Translations under genes and position numbers: made by a program | Notes under the pieces: model-generated | Database searches by the model: none | Told to the model about the DNA's origin: nothing | The model's input: only the letters and a program-made list of their open reading frames with translations | Shown: one piece after another, positions 45,823 through 55,227 of the stretch | Numbering within the stretch: the stretch's first letter is position 1 | Layout of the letters: each line of letters begins with the position of its first letter | Assembly: GCA_944372505.1 (NCBI GenBank) | Contig: CALVZK010000001.1 | Location: 277,687 to 341,686 of the forward strand | Length of the DNA: 64,000 bases | From: an uncultured Clostridia bacterium | Lineage (GTDB): Bacteria > Bacillota > Clostridia > Christensenellales > UBA1242 | Direction: 5' to 3'

Positions 45823-46506
45823 TTATCCTCCAAATAAGCCAGCCAAGAAATTACAAAACCTATCAAACCAATTAGACTTTTCTCCTATTGTACTTGGAGG
45901 TAAGGATTCATCAGGTATAGTTTCAAATAAATTTTCCATATTTTGTGAATTTGTCGCATCAAGATTATGAAGATTATTTAAATAGGTTGCTAAGTTAATA
46001 CTATATTGATTTGTTAAACTATCTAATGTTGCTATATTAACTATTCCCCAAACACCAAATAATGCAAACAATAATGAAATTATTAAATACTTAAATTTTA
46101 TTTTTTTCACTTTTGGTTTATTTTCTGGTTTTTCTTCTGAAAAAACAAATACCTTTTCTCTTTCTTTATTTGATAAAGTTTCGATAAAATCATAATTTGG
46201 CTTTTCAATTACTGAAGAAGATTTACTTTCTACGTTTTTTAAAGTTTTTTTGTCTTCATCTTCCTTTTCAAATAATTCATTGTTGTTTTTTTCATTTTGC
46301 TTCATTGAAGAAAATGTAGAAGATGAAAAGACATTGATTATAGGAGTTAACGATCTATTTTCTTGTGTCGTTTCAAGTTTTTCAATAGATTTTTCTTGCG
46401 CTTTTGAAAAACTTTCTTCAGACACTTGTTTCTGCTTTAAAAACTGCTCTTTGACCTTTTGCTGTTGTTCTTTTTTTATCTGTTCAAGTAAAATCTTCTC
46501 TCCCAT
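45823..46506 (-). CDS. FtsL-position single-pass membrane protein
   Basis: The first 145 residues are a charged, coiled-coil-prone cytoplasmic region rich in Glu, Lys, Gln and Ser. One helix follows (about 147-167), then about 60 external residues. Position, between rsmH and the class B PBP, and topology match FtsL, the small divisome protein. The cytoplasmic region is far longer than in FtsL (usually about 40 residues), and no leucine-zipper repeat is clear in the outer part. The assignment therefore rests mainly on context. The AAGGAG site sets the start, and the PBP gene begins 2 bp after its stop. Confidence 0.6.
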   Translation of the reverse strand: MGEKILLEQIKKEQQQKVKEQFLKQKQVSEESFSKAQEKSIEKLETTQENRSLTPIINVFSSSTFSSMKQNEKNNNELFEKEDEDKKTLKNVESKSSSVIEKPNYDFIETLSNKEREKVFVFSEEKPENKPKVKKIKFKYLIISLLFALFGVWGIVNIATLDSLTNQYSINLATYLNNLHNLDATNSQNMENLFETIPDESLPPSTIGEKSNWFDRFCNFLAGLFGG

Positions 46507-46565
46507 AATATATTCTCCTTATGATTTAATTATTCTTTACTAATTAATTAACTCTTAAACATTAT

Positions 46566-47498
46566 TTAAAGTTTTTCTATTACTCTCAATTTTGCAGAAC
46601 TAGATCTTGAATTTAATTTTAATTCTTCTTTACTTGCTTCAATAGGCTTTTTATTAATAAGTTTTATACTTGCATGATGATTGCACATACAAATAGGCAT
46701 TTTGGGAGGACATATGCAATCTAAACTTTCTCTTTTAAAGATATTCTTAACAATTCTGTCTTCCAAACTATGAAATGTTAAAACTGCCCCTCTTCCTCCA
46801 CTTTTTAACATATTAATTAGAGATAATAAAGTTTTATCAAGTCCACTTAATTCCTCATTAACTTCAATTCTTATTGCTTGAAAAGTTTTTTTAGAAACTC
46901 CCCCTTTTCCATAAATAACTTTCTTTGGAAAACTATTCTCTATAATTTCTTTCAATTGCCCAGTTGTTTCAATAGGAGAAATTTTTCTAGCTTTTATTAT
47001 ATTTTCCACTATTTTTTTAGCATTTCCTTCTTCGCCATAATTATAGAGAATTTCAATTAATTTATCTTTACCATAAGTATTTACAACGTCCTTCGCTGTT
47101 AACTTCTGTTCTATATCCATTCTCATATCTAAAGTGCCATCATGAATAATGCTGAACCCCCGCTGTGGATTATCAATTTGATATGAACTAACACCAAGAT
47201 CAATTAAAAAGCCATCAATTTTATTAATTCCATTTTCCAATAAAATTTGGTAAGCATTTTTAAAATTTGAATGAATAAGTGTTACATTTTTAAAATTCTT
47301 AAACTTTTCGTTACAATGTCTTATTGCATCAATATCTCTGTCAAAACCATATAGATGCCCCAAATTTGTCAATCTTTTAATTATCTCATAAGAGTGTCCA
47401 CCGCCACCTATTGTACAATCTACATAATATCCGTTTTCTTTTATATTTAATCCTTCTATTACTTCGTCAAGTAATACAGGAACATGCTTAAACTCCAT
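46566..47498 (-). CDS. rsmH: 16S rRNA m4C1402 methyltransferase
   Basis: RsmH (MraW) methylates N4 of C1402 in 16S rRNA using S-adenosylmethionine. The SAM motif is DCTIGGGGHSYEI near residue 28. Further family motifs are GFLIDLGVSSYQID near 105, GFSIIHDGTLDMRMD near 120, and GRGAVLTFHSLEDRIVK near 235. A Cys-rich segment (CICPPKMPICMC) is typical. The 310-residue length is normal. It lies 13 bp after the large CvpA-like gene. mraZ, which usually precedes it, is absent. Confidence 0.97.
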   Translation of the reverse strand: MEFKHVPVLLDEVIEGLNIKENGYYVDCTIGGGGHSYEIIKRLTNLGHLYGFDRDIDAIRHCNEKFKNFKNVTLIHSNFKNAYQILLENGINKIDGFLIDLGVSSYQIDNPQRGFSIIHDGTLDMRMDIEQKLTAKDVVNTYGKDKLIEILYNYGEEGNAKKIVENIIKARKISPIETTGQLKEIIENSFPKKVIYGKGGVSKKTFQAIRIEVNEELSGLDKTLLSLINMLKSGGRGAVLTFHSLEDRIVKNIFKRESLDCICPPKMPICMCNHHASIKLINKKPIEASKEELKLNSRSSSAKLRVIEKL

Positions 47499-47511
47499 AC
47501 ATTCTCCATCG

Positions 47512-50064
47512 TTATTTATTCAATAAAGAGAACACATAACTAAAGTTTATTTTTATGTAATTATCAGGATCAGCGAACAACTCTGTAAGTTCTGCTGATG
47601 CTGATATTTTATCGGAATATTCCTCTTTTATTGTTTCAGTTAAATTTATAAATAATTCTTTAAATATTCCTTCTTGTGTTTTTCCATACTCTACTCTATA
47701 AGCATTCTTTTGTAAATTTGTCATAAATGTTGCCATTATATTTTTATCAATATCTGCAATTTTCATTCCTTCAATATAAATGCTGTTGATGTCAATGAAT
47801 GATTTAAATACTTCACAAATTTCTTTTGCTTGGTCTTCATTATTTCCTTCAATCAAAGTCACACTTGTAAAATCGATATTAGTTATCCTTGGAGAAGTTA
47901 ATGCGTTTACAACATCTTCTATTTCATTAGCAATATTTTCTTTTAAAGTATTTGTAGTTGAAGAATATAATATAGGTTTGAGAACTTCTTCTACCTGTTC
48001 CTCTGTTAAAGAATTTACTATTGTCTCAATGTCGCCATTTAAAGCAAGGCTTAAATATGATTCTTCTTGTAATGTTGTGTTATTATTAAGATTTATTAAT
48101 AATTGACTAATATACTTAAGTTCTTTTTCCCAACTTTTATATGAATCTAATATACTAAGATCCATAACATCTTTATTTACAGTTTCTACTAAATTATTTA
48201 TTACAATATCATGAGTAAAATCTATTTGGTATAATGGTAAAATTATTTCTTGTAATAAGTTGCTATTTTTTGTTAATTCGTTTGCAACAGATTCTATTTT
48301 TTGAACATTATTTAAATTATTATCTGTTAATGTAGAATAAATTCCACTCTCTTTAATACTTTGTAAAGCACCTTTAACAAAATTAAATAATTCTTTATAA
48401 TTCGTTATGTTTACTTCTTCCCCGTTTTGATCAATCAATGGTGAAGAAGGAATAGAAATATTATTTTCTTCTAAAAGTTTATCAATTATTGATTTCCCAT
48501 CTGCCGTTTTAAGAAGTTTAAATTCTCTGACTTCATCTATCAATTGTCCCAAATTACTTGTAACCATTTCTATATCTATATTATTATCTTTCATAACTAA
48601 AATGGTAGGATCACTAATTACTTCAAATATGTCTACAACATCTGACAATTCTGAAAAGTCATCAATTATTTTGACTAATGATGAAGATATTTCATCCCAT
48701 TCCTTTTCAGCCCAATTTGAAGTATCAGTGGCAACTTTTTCTAAATCTTTAGATACTGAATCAAGTGCTAAATTTATAATTGAATTTACACTATCTTTGA
48801 CTATGTTTAATTTAAAAACTTGTTTTACCGATTCTGTAAAAGTATTTTTATTCCCCTCTTTTAATAAAATATCAATAAAATTTTCATTAGATGTTTTAAT
48901 TTCATCTAAAATACCATTAGTACTTAAATTTTTAAAAATGTTGAATAAATTTTTTATATCACTTGAAAAGTATTGTGCAATCTCACTATTATTTGCCAAA
49001 CTTTTAAGTGATAAAGAAATATCATTCAAAATTGGCTCAACTTTTTCAATATCTTTGATATTATTTATAAAAGAATAATCTTTGTAATTTTCTATTATAT
49101 TTTGTAATGTGGTTGAAATAACCTTTTCAAATAATTCCCCATCTGCCAACTTATTTACTGCTTTTTCTAAAACTTCGAAATTTGTATTTTTAAAATTAAC
49201 TAATCCATTATAATCATAATATTTTGTTAACTGATATACATAATCAGCTACTTGATATCCATTTTCTATTTCTTGTCTTACCTTTACATCTTTTCCATCA
49301 ATTTTTACTTTTGATAAATAATCAAACATATCGTTATTCAAATTGCTTGCTCCACAAATTTTAAATAATAAATTATTATTTAACCCTGAAACAATTGTAT
49401 CGACTGAAGAAGGCAAAACAGAATCTATTAAATGATCAATTTTTTCAGTTTCATTTATAGAATCATTTTCTCCTTCCGCTAAAACAATTGTTTGTTCTTC
49501 AGCAACAGAAAAATATTGTTTGTCTTTTGTTACTGTATTTAATGTCCCTACAAGAGAGGACAAAGGCATGAATACAAAAATTGCAAATAAGAATGTTTTA
49601 ACTAATCCAACGCCTCCGCCAAACAATCTTAATTTTTTTTCATCTTGTTTATATTTCAAACATGTAACTGCTAAAATTTTATAAATTATATAACATAAAA
49701 GTTCTACTACTAACGCTAAAACAATAAAAACAACTATATTAGCAAGTGCAGATGGCAAAGCCGAAAAAAACGAATCCAAATTGGGATTATTTTTTATAAG
49801 CAATGATATATCTTCATTATTTTTCAAAGAATCTACTAATACATTGTTAATGGTTGAAGGAGTACCATTAACATTAATACTTATGTTTAAAATTGCATTT
49901 GTAATTGGAGGAGTTATAAAAAATGCAACAATCATTCCCACAACAGAAATTATTAGGTTAACAACTGACCTTTTTAGTCCTCGCCAAAAACCCATAAAAA
50001 ATCCACCTATTAAAATTAATACAAAAGCAATTGAAATTATCCATGCTATTCCACTTGCGCTCAT
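47512..50064 (-). CDS. Large CvpA-like membrane protein
   Basis: The 850-residue protein begins with a CvpA-like membrane region: helix, GFWRGLKRSVVNLI, further helices near 35-55, 100-125 and 150-175. About 650 residues of helical, Asn/Lys/Glu-rich sequence follow, with one TM-like segment at most. CvpA proteins are associated with colicin V production and cell-envelope processes. The long C-terminal region has no match that I know. It sits directly upstream of rsmH where mraZ is expected, so it may serve the envelope or division. The start has an AAAGGAG site. Confidence 0.7.
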   Translation of the reverse strand: MSASGIAWIISIAFVLILIGGFFMGFWRGLKRSVVNLIISVVGMIVAFFITPPITNAILNISINVNGTPSTINNVLVDSLKNNEDISLLIKNNPNLDSFFSALPSALANIVVFIVLALVVELLCYIIYKILAVTCLKYKQDEKKLRLFGGGVGLVKTFLFAIFVFMPLSSLVGTLNTVTKDKQYFSVAEEQTIVLAEGENDSINETEKIDHLIDSVLPSSVDTIVSGLNNNLLFKICGASNLNNDMFDYLSKVKIDGKDVKVRQEIENGYQVADYVYQLTKYYDYNGLVNFKNTNFEVLEKAVNKLADGELFEKVISTTLQNIIENYKDYSFINNIKDIEKVEPILNDISLSLKSLANNSEIAQYFSSDIKNLFNIFKNLSTNGILDEIKTSNENFIDILLKEGNKNTFTESVKQVFKLNIVKDSVNSIINLALDSVSKDLEKVATDTSNWAEKEWDEISSSLVKIIDDFSELSDVVDIFEVISDPTILVMKDNNIDIEMVTSNLGQLIDEVREFKLLKTADGKSIIDKLLEENNISIPSSPLIDQNGEEVNITNYKELFNFVKGALQSIKESGIYSTLTDNNLNNVQKIESVANELTKNSNLLQEIILPLYQIDFTHDIVINNLVETVNKDVMDLSILDSYKSWEKELKYISQLLINLNNNTTLQEESYLSLALNGDIETIVNSLTEEQVEEVLKPILYSSTTNTLKENIANEIEDVVNALTSPRITNIDFTSVTLIEGNNEDQAKEICEVFKSFIDINSIYIEGMKIADIDKNIMATFMTNLQKNAYRVEYGKTQEGIFKELFINLTETIKEEYSDKISASAELTELFADPDNYIKINFSYVFSLLNK

Positions 50065-50375
50065 ATAACACTCCTTTATATTTTTTTAATTTCTAACTTT
50101 ATTTTAACATTTTTATATTTTACTTACAATCTTTTTTTAAAAAAATGTTTAAAAGATTGAAGTTAAAAATTAAATTCAAATTTAAAAATAAATTAAATCT
50201 TTCATTTGTAATTTTATTTTCTCGTCGCTTTCATTTTTCTCTTAAGAATAATAGACAAAATAATTATCTTTTAAACAAAATTTTAAATTTAAAATCTAAA
50301 AATTTAGATATTTATCGACATATTAACAAAATATTATGTAAAGATAGTATTGCAGACTTTTGTTAAAATTTATTT
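50065..50375 (+). other. Intergenic region
   Basis: These 310 bp separate the divergent CvpA-like gene from the next plus-strand genes. A 73-codon frame (50145-50366) has a Lys/Phe/Asn-rich composition expected of random AT-rich sequence and lacks a ribosome binding site, so I do not call it. Confidence 0.5.
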
Positions 50376-50534
50376 ATGAAAAGAAATTTGCTTTTTATAA
50401 TTGGTTTACTAATATTAATAGCCTTTGTTTGGCTTGTTACCTCTATCGGGATTAAGTATAATAAAACAAAATCTCCCCCGATTTATTACCAAAATCATAA
50501 CTATATTATAAGATTAATTGACATTAAGCATTAA
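50376..50534 (+). CDS. Small single-pass membrane protein (52 residues)
   Basis: The frame begins MKRNLLFIIGLL and forms one hydrophobic helix (about residues 5-24), with a polar tail containing NKTKSPPIYYQNHN. The use of GCC, ACC, GGG and CCC-CCG codons is unlike random AT-rich DNA and supports coding. There is no Shine-Dalgarno sequence. TAAAAT lies 6 nt before the ATG, as at the leaderless genes in this window, but no good -35 box is present. No function can be given. Confidence 0.45.
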   Translation: MKRNLLFIIGLLILIAFVWLVTSIGIKYNKTKSPPIYYQNHNYIIRLIDIKH

Positions 50535-50588
50535 AATCAAAACTTTAAATAATTTTAAAATTTATGACTAGTAATAAATTTTATAATG

Positions 50589-50617
50589 TTGCAAAATATA
50601 CAAAATTATGATAAAAT
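50589..50617 (+). promoter_or_regulatory. Sigma-A promoter giving a leaderless walJ-like mRNA
   Basis: TTGCAA, 17 bp, TAAAAT, then CCTTAC and the ATG at 50624. No Shine-Dalgarno sequence fits in between. Confidence 0.75.
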
Positions 50618-50623
50618 CCTTAC

Positions 50624-51406
50624 ATGAGAGTTATTAATTTATCCTCTGGAAGTGATGGAAATTTAACTTACATTGAATCTGATCAACAAAAAATTTTGCT
50701 TGATGATGGTTTATCATGTAATGAAACTACAAAAAGATTAGAAATAATTGGAATGAAACCTTATCAAATAAATGCGATTATTATATCTCATGAACATAGC
50801 GATCATATAAAAGGAATAGATTTATTTTCAAGTAAATACAATATACCGGTTTACGCACATAGCGAAGTTTGGACAACCCTTGATGATAAATTAAAAAAAG
50901 TTAGTAGCAAAAATAGAAAAATTTTTGATGGGAAATTTTCTCTTTGTGACATTGATATTGATCCTGTAGAAGTTCCTCATGATGTAAAATGTTTTGGTTT
51001 TAGTTTTAACAACGATGATAAAAAAATAAGTGTAATTACCGATTTGGGTCATTTAAACGAAAAAATTTTAAACTCTATTAGCGAAAGTCAAATTGTCTAT
51101 TTGGAAGCAAATTATGATAAAGATATGCTATACAATGGTACAAAATATCCTTTATCTTTAAAAAGAAGAATAGACGGACCAAATGGACATTTATCAAATT
51201 TAGACAGTGCCAAAGCTATAGAGTTTTTAACACAAACAGGGACAAGACAAGTTGTTTTATCTCATTTAAGCAAAGAAAACAATACCCCTTCTTTTGCATA
51301 TAATTTTATTACAAAAGAAATATTAAAAAATGGGATTGTGGAAGGTAAAGATATTAGAATAGATGTTGCAACTCCAAACATTGGTGTGTTTTTTAGATTA
51401 AAATAA
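50624..51406 (+). CDS. Metallo-beta-lactamase-fold hydrolase (WalJ/YycJ-like)
   Basis: The motif HEHSDHIKG near residue 58 binds two metals. Further ligands lie in VPHDVKCFGF near 112 and ITDLGHL near 138, and the C-terminal VVLSHLSKENN supplies the last His. Close relatives (WalJ/YycJ) are putative exonucleases linked to coordination of cell division with DNA replication. Here the usual walRK neighbours are absent. The gene starts directly at a promoter without a leader. Confidence 0.85.
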   Translation: MRVINLSSGSDGNLTYIESDQQKILLDDGLSCNETTKRLEIIGMKPYQINAIIISHEHSDHIKGIDLFSSKYNIPVYAHSEVWTTLDDKLKKVSSKNRKIFDGKFSLCDIDIDPVEVPHDVKCFGFSFNNDDKKISVITDLGHLNEKILNSISESQIVYLEANYDKDMLYNGTKYPLSLKRRIDGPNGHLSNLDSAKAIEFLTQTGTRQVVLSHLSKENNTPSFAYNFITKEILKNGIVEGKDIRIDVATPNIGVFFRLK

Positions 51407-51491
51407 ATATCAATTATACTTTTATCAATAAAAAATATATCATTAATTTATTAAAATTATTATATATTAATCTAAAAATTTAAAATAGGTA

Positions 51492-51520
51492 TTGAATTTT
51501 ATTATAAAACGTGATAAAAT
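51492..51520 (+). promoter_or_regulatory. Sigma-A promoter of the repeat-tailed protein gene
   Basis: TTGAAT and TAAAAT are separated by 17 bp, followed by a GGAGGG site before the ATG at 51547. Confidence 0.7.
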
Positions 51521-51546
51521 ATAATAGAAAACAAATGGAGGGAATT

Positions 51547-53505
51547 ATGTCTAAATTATTTGATACCATTATAAAAAATTTATTTCAAGAAAGAGGTAGA
51601 GGGCTTGAAGAAGATGTTGTTGAAGCTTTTAATAATCTGAACAAAGACACAGACATTTATTTAGAATATACTAATCCTAATAAAGCTCCAGTATCAAGAG
51701 CCTTTCTATTAGATGTTACAAAATCTTTGAAGGAAGGTTTTATGTACAATGTTGAGCAATTCAGAAATAAAGAACATGAAGATCTTCTAAAAGATTTTGA
51801 ATCTCAAAGAGAATTTTTAAAGGAAAATTCTAAATCTAAAGGATTCCTAAAAAAAGAGAAAAATGATCCTTTTGATGCTTTTGTTGAATTAAAATCTTCC
51901 GATTTTGATTTTGAACCTTTTATAACAGCATTAAAAACAGTTCAATCAGACAAAACTTCTGATATTAGTTTCCCTGCAAAACTAGTCTGTGCTATAATTG
52001 AAGCCAAAACTTCCATGGAGCTTACTACTTATAATTTAAATAAAATGTATGAAATAGAAAAACAATTAATTCCTTATATTTATGCTTATGCAAATAAGCA
52101 TGGAAATACAACACACTTGGAAATTCAAAACGAAATATTTTCATACTTTGGACTTAACAATAATCCTTCTAAAACACGCAATTTTAAGGCGAGAGATTAT
52201 TTAAGAGGTCTTTCTATTAATTATTTAATCAAAACACACACTCAAAATGACCCTATTAAAAATACAGATGTAGAAGGAAATTCTTTAGAGTATGGACTAA
52301 AAACAGTTTATCCAAATGGTGAATTGGGGAAAATATTTATTCAACAAGACCAAAAAGAAAATATTCCAAATAATTTAAATATAACTCAATTAATAAAACA
52401 AGGTCAAATCGTAGAAAATTCTAATGGAAAAATGAATTTTACACATAGATCAAAATATCTTCAACAAGCTCTTATAAATATCCATAAAAAATTAAATAGC
52501 AATAATCCTATAAGTAACAATAATGATTTTTTAACTACAGCGGTGGCATATTTGATTCTCGCAAAAGAACTTAAAGTAGAAGATATTGGAGATTTTATAG
52601 GTATAGCACTTGCCGATCCTATTACAGAAATCGCAAAAACTTTATCAAAAAACGAAATTGAAGAGCTCTCTAATAAAGCTTATGAGTTGGCAAACTCAAT
52701 TTCAAAAGAAGAATTAGACAAAGAGATAGAAAAACCTAAAACTTTAGTTTTGGTAATTCCAACAGCACAAAATGAGAATGAAGCAAATGAAGCTTCAAAC
52801 CAAGAAAATATAGAAAATTCCAACGGAGAAAACAAAAATAATCAAAAATCAAATGAGGCTCCAAATTACATTGTTAAAAACCTGAAAAAATTTTACAGTT
52901 GTCTAATTCCAAAGCTTATATCAAATATGACTAAAACTTTGGATAAATATAAAGATTTACAAAATATATTAAATGCTAAAGGAAAACTTGACTCTAAGCG
53001 TAAGACAAGATATGAAAAATATCTTAATCTTTATGGAAGTGTTGAAAATATGGAAAAACTCATCTCCGAACTTAAAAGTATTGCTTACGACTTTATTAAA
53101 ATAGAAAAATATATGCTAAAAAGTCTAAAAAGTGGAAAAGAATTCCCTGAAATAGAAGAAAAAATCAAAAAAGCAATGCATTTAGCAGATGAAAATTTAA
53201 AAAAATTTGAAGGTTATTATAATTTAGTAAAAAGTTATGACAACACTAAAATAATAAAACTAGCAAATATTTTAGAAATTAAAGATAAAGATAATAAAAC
53301 TGATGCAGATAATGCTTTGATTCAAGGAGTTTTAAGATATTATTTGCCTCCAAAGACAAAAACAAAACAACCAAAAATCCCACAAACTGAAAATCCTGGA
53401 ACTGAAAATCCTGGAACTGAAAATCCTGGAACTGAAAATCCTGGAACTGAAAATCCTGGAACTGAAAATCCTAAAACTGAAAATCATGGAGAAAAAGAAG
53501 ATTAA
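51547..53505 (+). CDS. Hypothetical protein with C-terminal TENPG repeats
   Basis: This 652-residue protein has no signal peptide or membrane helix and no domain that I recognise. It is mostly helical (two halves, about residues 1-390 and 450-615), joined by an Asn/Glu-rich linker near 400-445. It ends in seven 5-residue repeats (TENPG, the last two altered) and a charged tail. The repeats resemble wall-spanning or flexible tails, but no export signal is seen. The start at 51547 follows GGAGGG; an in-frame ATG 36 bp upstream overlaps the -10 region. Confidence 0.75.
   Translation: MSKLFDTIIKNLFQERGRGLEEDVVEAFNNLNKDTDIYLEYTNPNKAPVSRAFLLDVTKSLKEGFMYNVEQFRNKEHEDLLKDFESQREFLKENSKSKGFLKKEKNDPFDAFVELKSSDFDFEPFITALKTVQSDKTSDISFPAKLVCAIIEAKTSMELTTYNLNKMYEIEKQLIPYIYAYANKHGNTTHLEIQNEIFSYFGLNNNPSKTRNFKARDYLRGLSINYLIKTHTQNDPIKNTDVEGNSLEYGLKTVYPNGELGKIFIQQDQKENIPNNLNITQLIKQGQIVENSNGKMNFTHRSKYLQQALINIHKKLNSNNPISNNNDFLTTAVAYLILAKELKVEDIGDFIGIALADPITEIAKTLSKNEIEELSNKAYELANSISKEELDKEIEKPKTLVLVIPTAQNENEANEASNQENIENSNGENKNNQKSNEAPNYIVKNLKKFYSCLIPKLISNMTKTLDKYKDLQNILNAKGKLDSKRKTRYEKYLNLYGSVENMEKLISELKSIAYDFIKIEKYMLKSLKSGKEFPEIEEKIKKAMHLADENLKKFEGYYNLVKSYDNTKIIKLANILEIKDKDNKTDADNALIQGVLRYYLPPKTKTKQPKIPQTENPGTENPGTENPGTENPGTENPGTENPKTENHGEKED
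53386..53490 (+). repeat. In-frame 15-bp tandem repeat
   Basis: The unit ACTGAAAATCCTGGA occurs five times exactly and twice with changes (53461-53490). It encodes TENPG. Near-perfect identity at the DNA level points to recent expansion by replication slippage. Confidence 0.95.
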
Positions 53506-53508
53506 AGT

Positions 53509-53543
53509 AAAAAGTCAATATTTAAAGATATTGACTTTTTTTT
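53509..53543. terminator. Bidirectional intrinsic terminator
   Basis: A 13-bp stem (A-run plus GTCAATAT / ATATTGAC plus T-run) with a 6-nt loop separates convergent genes. Confidence 0.85.
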
Positions 53544-53545
53544 GT

Positions 53546-54481
53546 TTAATCTTTTGGAATAGCATACAATATTATTTCTGTTGGATATAATTTTCCACCA
53601 TAATTTCGTAAATAATACTTATAGCAAGGATTAAAACCATCTATAAGTTTTGCAATAGAAACAAAATGTTCATTTTTGTGATAAACAGATATCAATAATT
53701 TCGGATTATCCTTTATTATATGATTTTTACAGCCAATAAGCGCTTTTTCTTCATCACCTTCAATATCCATTTTTATAGTAGTTATTTTTTCTTTTATATC
53801 TTTATCTAATGTTATAGAAGGCACTTTTATTTTTCCTTTAGTACCCGTCTTATTAGCGGAACTACTATTTTGATTTTCATTTAAATAAATATATCCGTTT
53901 CTATCGCTAACCGCCTTATTTCTACAAACAATATTTTCAAAATTTAGGAAATTATTTTTTAACTTTTCTATATTACTAGAGGTTATATCATAACAATATA
54001 TCTTCTTGTAACAAAATTTTGAATAGTTAAAAATTAAATCCTCAACTGTGTCCCCTACATAACAGCCAACGTCTACAAAAACCTCATCTTTTAGTTTGGG
54101 TAAAATATCTAAATCAAAATAATAATTATATTTATAATTTATTGATTTATTTAAACAATCAAAATCATAGTTTAGCCAATTATTTAAAATAGCATATAAA
54201 AGAAATCTTGAACTATAATCTTCAAACTTTTCATAAAGCCAAATAAAATCATCAGTAAAATTCTTTAGAACTTCACATTTTTTTCTTATTTCTGTAAAAT
54301 TGTTTTGATCTTCATTTAAACTTCCCCAAAATTGATATTTATGAAAATAACTTTCTAATATTTTTTTTATGTTATTCGGTAATGATTTATATTTAAATAT
54401 TGTTTCACTATAAAGATTATCAATGTTTTTTGAACTTATATTGTTTATTAAATTATAAAATTTTAAATCAACTATATTCAT
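53546..54481 (-). CDS. FkbM family methyltransferase
   Basis: The SAM-binding motif FVDVGCYVGDTVEDLI lies near residue 142 and KMDIEGDEEKALIG near 242, both typical of FkbM. These enzymes O-methylate sugars or small metabolites. The first about 110 residues are an N-terminal helical extension of unknown role. The start at 54481 is chosen because GGTGGAG precedes it. A longer in-frame reading to 54826 would overlap the divergent phosphoribosyltransferase gene and gives an unlikely sequence. The final target is unknown. Confidence 0.8.
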   Translation of the reverse strand: MNIVDLKFYNLINNISSKNIDNLYSETIFKYKSLPNNIKKILESYFHKYQFWGSLNEDQNNFTEIRKKCEVLKNFTDDFIWLYEKFEDYSSRFLLYAILNNWLNYDFDCLNKSINYKYNYYFDLDILPKLKDEVFVDVGCYVGDTVEDLIFNYSKFCYKKIYCYDITSSNIEKLKNNFLNFENIVCRNKAVSDRNGYIYLNENQNSSSANKTGTKGKIKVPSITLDKDIKEKITTIKMDIEGDEEKALIGCKNHIIKDNPKLLISVYHKNEHFVSIAKLIDGFNPCYKYYLRNYGGKLYPTEIILYAIPKD

Positions 54482-54541
54482 AATTTTCTCCACCAATATC
54501 ATAATATTATGTTTTGTGCTTAAAGTTGATATAATTTGAAT

Positions 54542-54570
54542 TTGACAAATTAAAAAAAATGATATATTAT
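54542..54570 (+). promoter_or_regulatory. Sigma-A promoter of the phosphoribosyltransferase gene
   Basis: TTGACA and TATTAT are separated by 17 bp, followed by an AGAGG site and the ATG at 54585. Confidence 0.7.
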
Positions 54571-54584
54571 AAAAAAGAGGTAAA

Positions 54585-55169
54585 ATGATGAGAGATATAT
54601 ACAACTTAAATGTGCTGGGATGTAAAAGAAAATTATTAATTGCAACTACTCCAAATGGAATCAAAATTGCTGGATTCAATCCTGTCGGCGATATGAAACT
54701 TTTAAAAATATGCGCTAAAAATTTAGTAAAACAAATAAAAGAAAAACAAATAGAGTGTGATTTGATATTAACGACTGAATTTAAAGGTTTACCAATAGCA
54801 CAAGAAGTAGCCAGAAAGTTAAACAAAGATTATATTTGCTTACGAAAAGAGCCAAAATGCTATATGGGAAATACAACCTCACTGAAAAGCAAAAGTATTA
54901 CTTCTGGAGAAAGTTGTTACTACATTTCGGAAATAGAAAAAGAAAAAATTAATGGTAAAAATATTGTTTTTATAGATGATGTTTTTTCTACTGGTTCAAC
55001 ATTTGATGCTATTATTAATTTCTCTAACCAAATAAATTTTAATTTAAATGCCTGTGCTGTAATTTTAAAAGAAGATTTTATTGATTGGAACAAAAATAAC
55101 AAATCTCCTTTTATTTACAAAAATATTCCAGTTTTCTATTGTGGATTTTTGCCTTTGCAAAATAGTTAA
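54585..55169 (+). CDS. Phosphoribosyltransferase (adenine/xanthine PRTase-like)
   Basis: The PRPP-binding loop is IVFIDDVFSTGSTFDAI near residue 125. LILTTEFKGLPIAQEVARKL near 62 corresponds to the pyrophosphate-binding region of type I PRTases, and YICLRKEPK near 85 matches the xpt/apt pattern. The role is probably purine salvage with PRPP. The exact base is not certain. The protein has 194 residues. Two adjacent ATGs exist (54585 and 54588); the first is taken. Confidence 0.8.
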   Translation: MMRDIYNLNVLGCKRKLLIATTPNGIKIAGFNPVGDMKLLKICAKNLVKQIKEKQIECDLILTTEFKGLPIAQEVARKLNKDYICLRKEPKCYMGNTTSLKSKSITSGESCYYISEIEKEKINGKNIVFIDDVFSTGSTFDAIINFSNQINFNLNACAVILKEDFIDWNKNNKSPFIYKNIPVFYCGFLPLQNS

Positions 55170-55227
55170 TAAATTTATAATAAACAATATGATTATTTGA
55201 CTTTCATCAACTTTCATATTGATTTAT

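Noticed and set aside
50145..50366. 73-codon plus-strand frame
   Set aside because: Its Lys/Asn/Phe-rich composition is that of random AT-rich sequence, there is no ribosome binding site, and nothing resembles a domain.
53386..53490. Regular short repeats as a possible CRISPR array
   Set aside because: The units are directly adjacent with no spacers, in frame, and encode TENPG within a large gene.
54482..54826. Long N-terminal extension of the FkbM methyltransferase
   Set aside because: It overlaps the divergent phosphoribosyltransferase gene and its promoter, and a good ribosome binding site marks the start at 54481.
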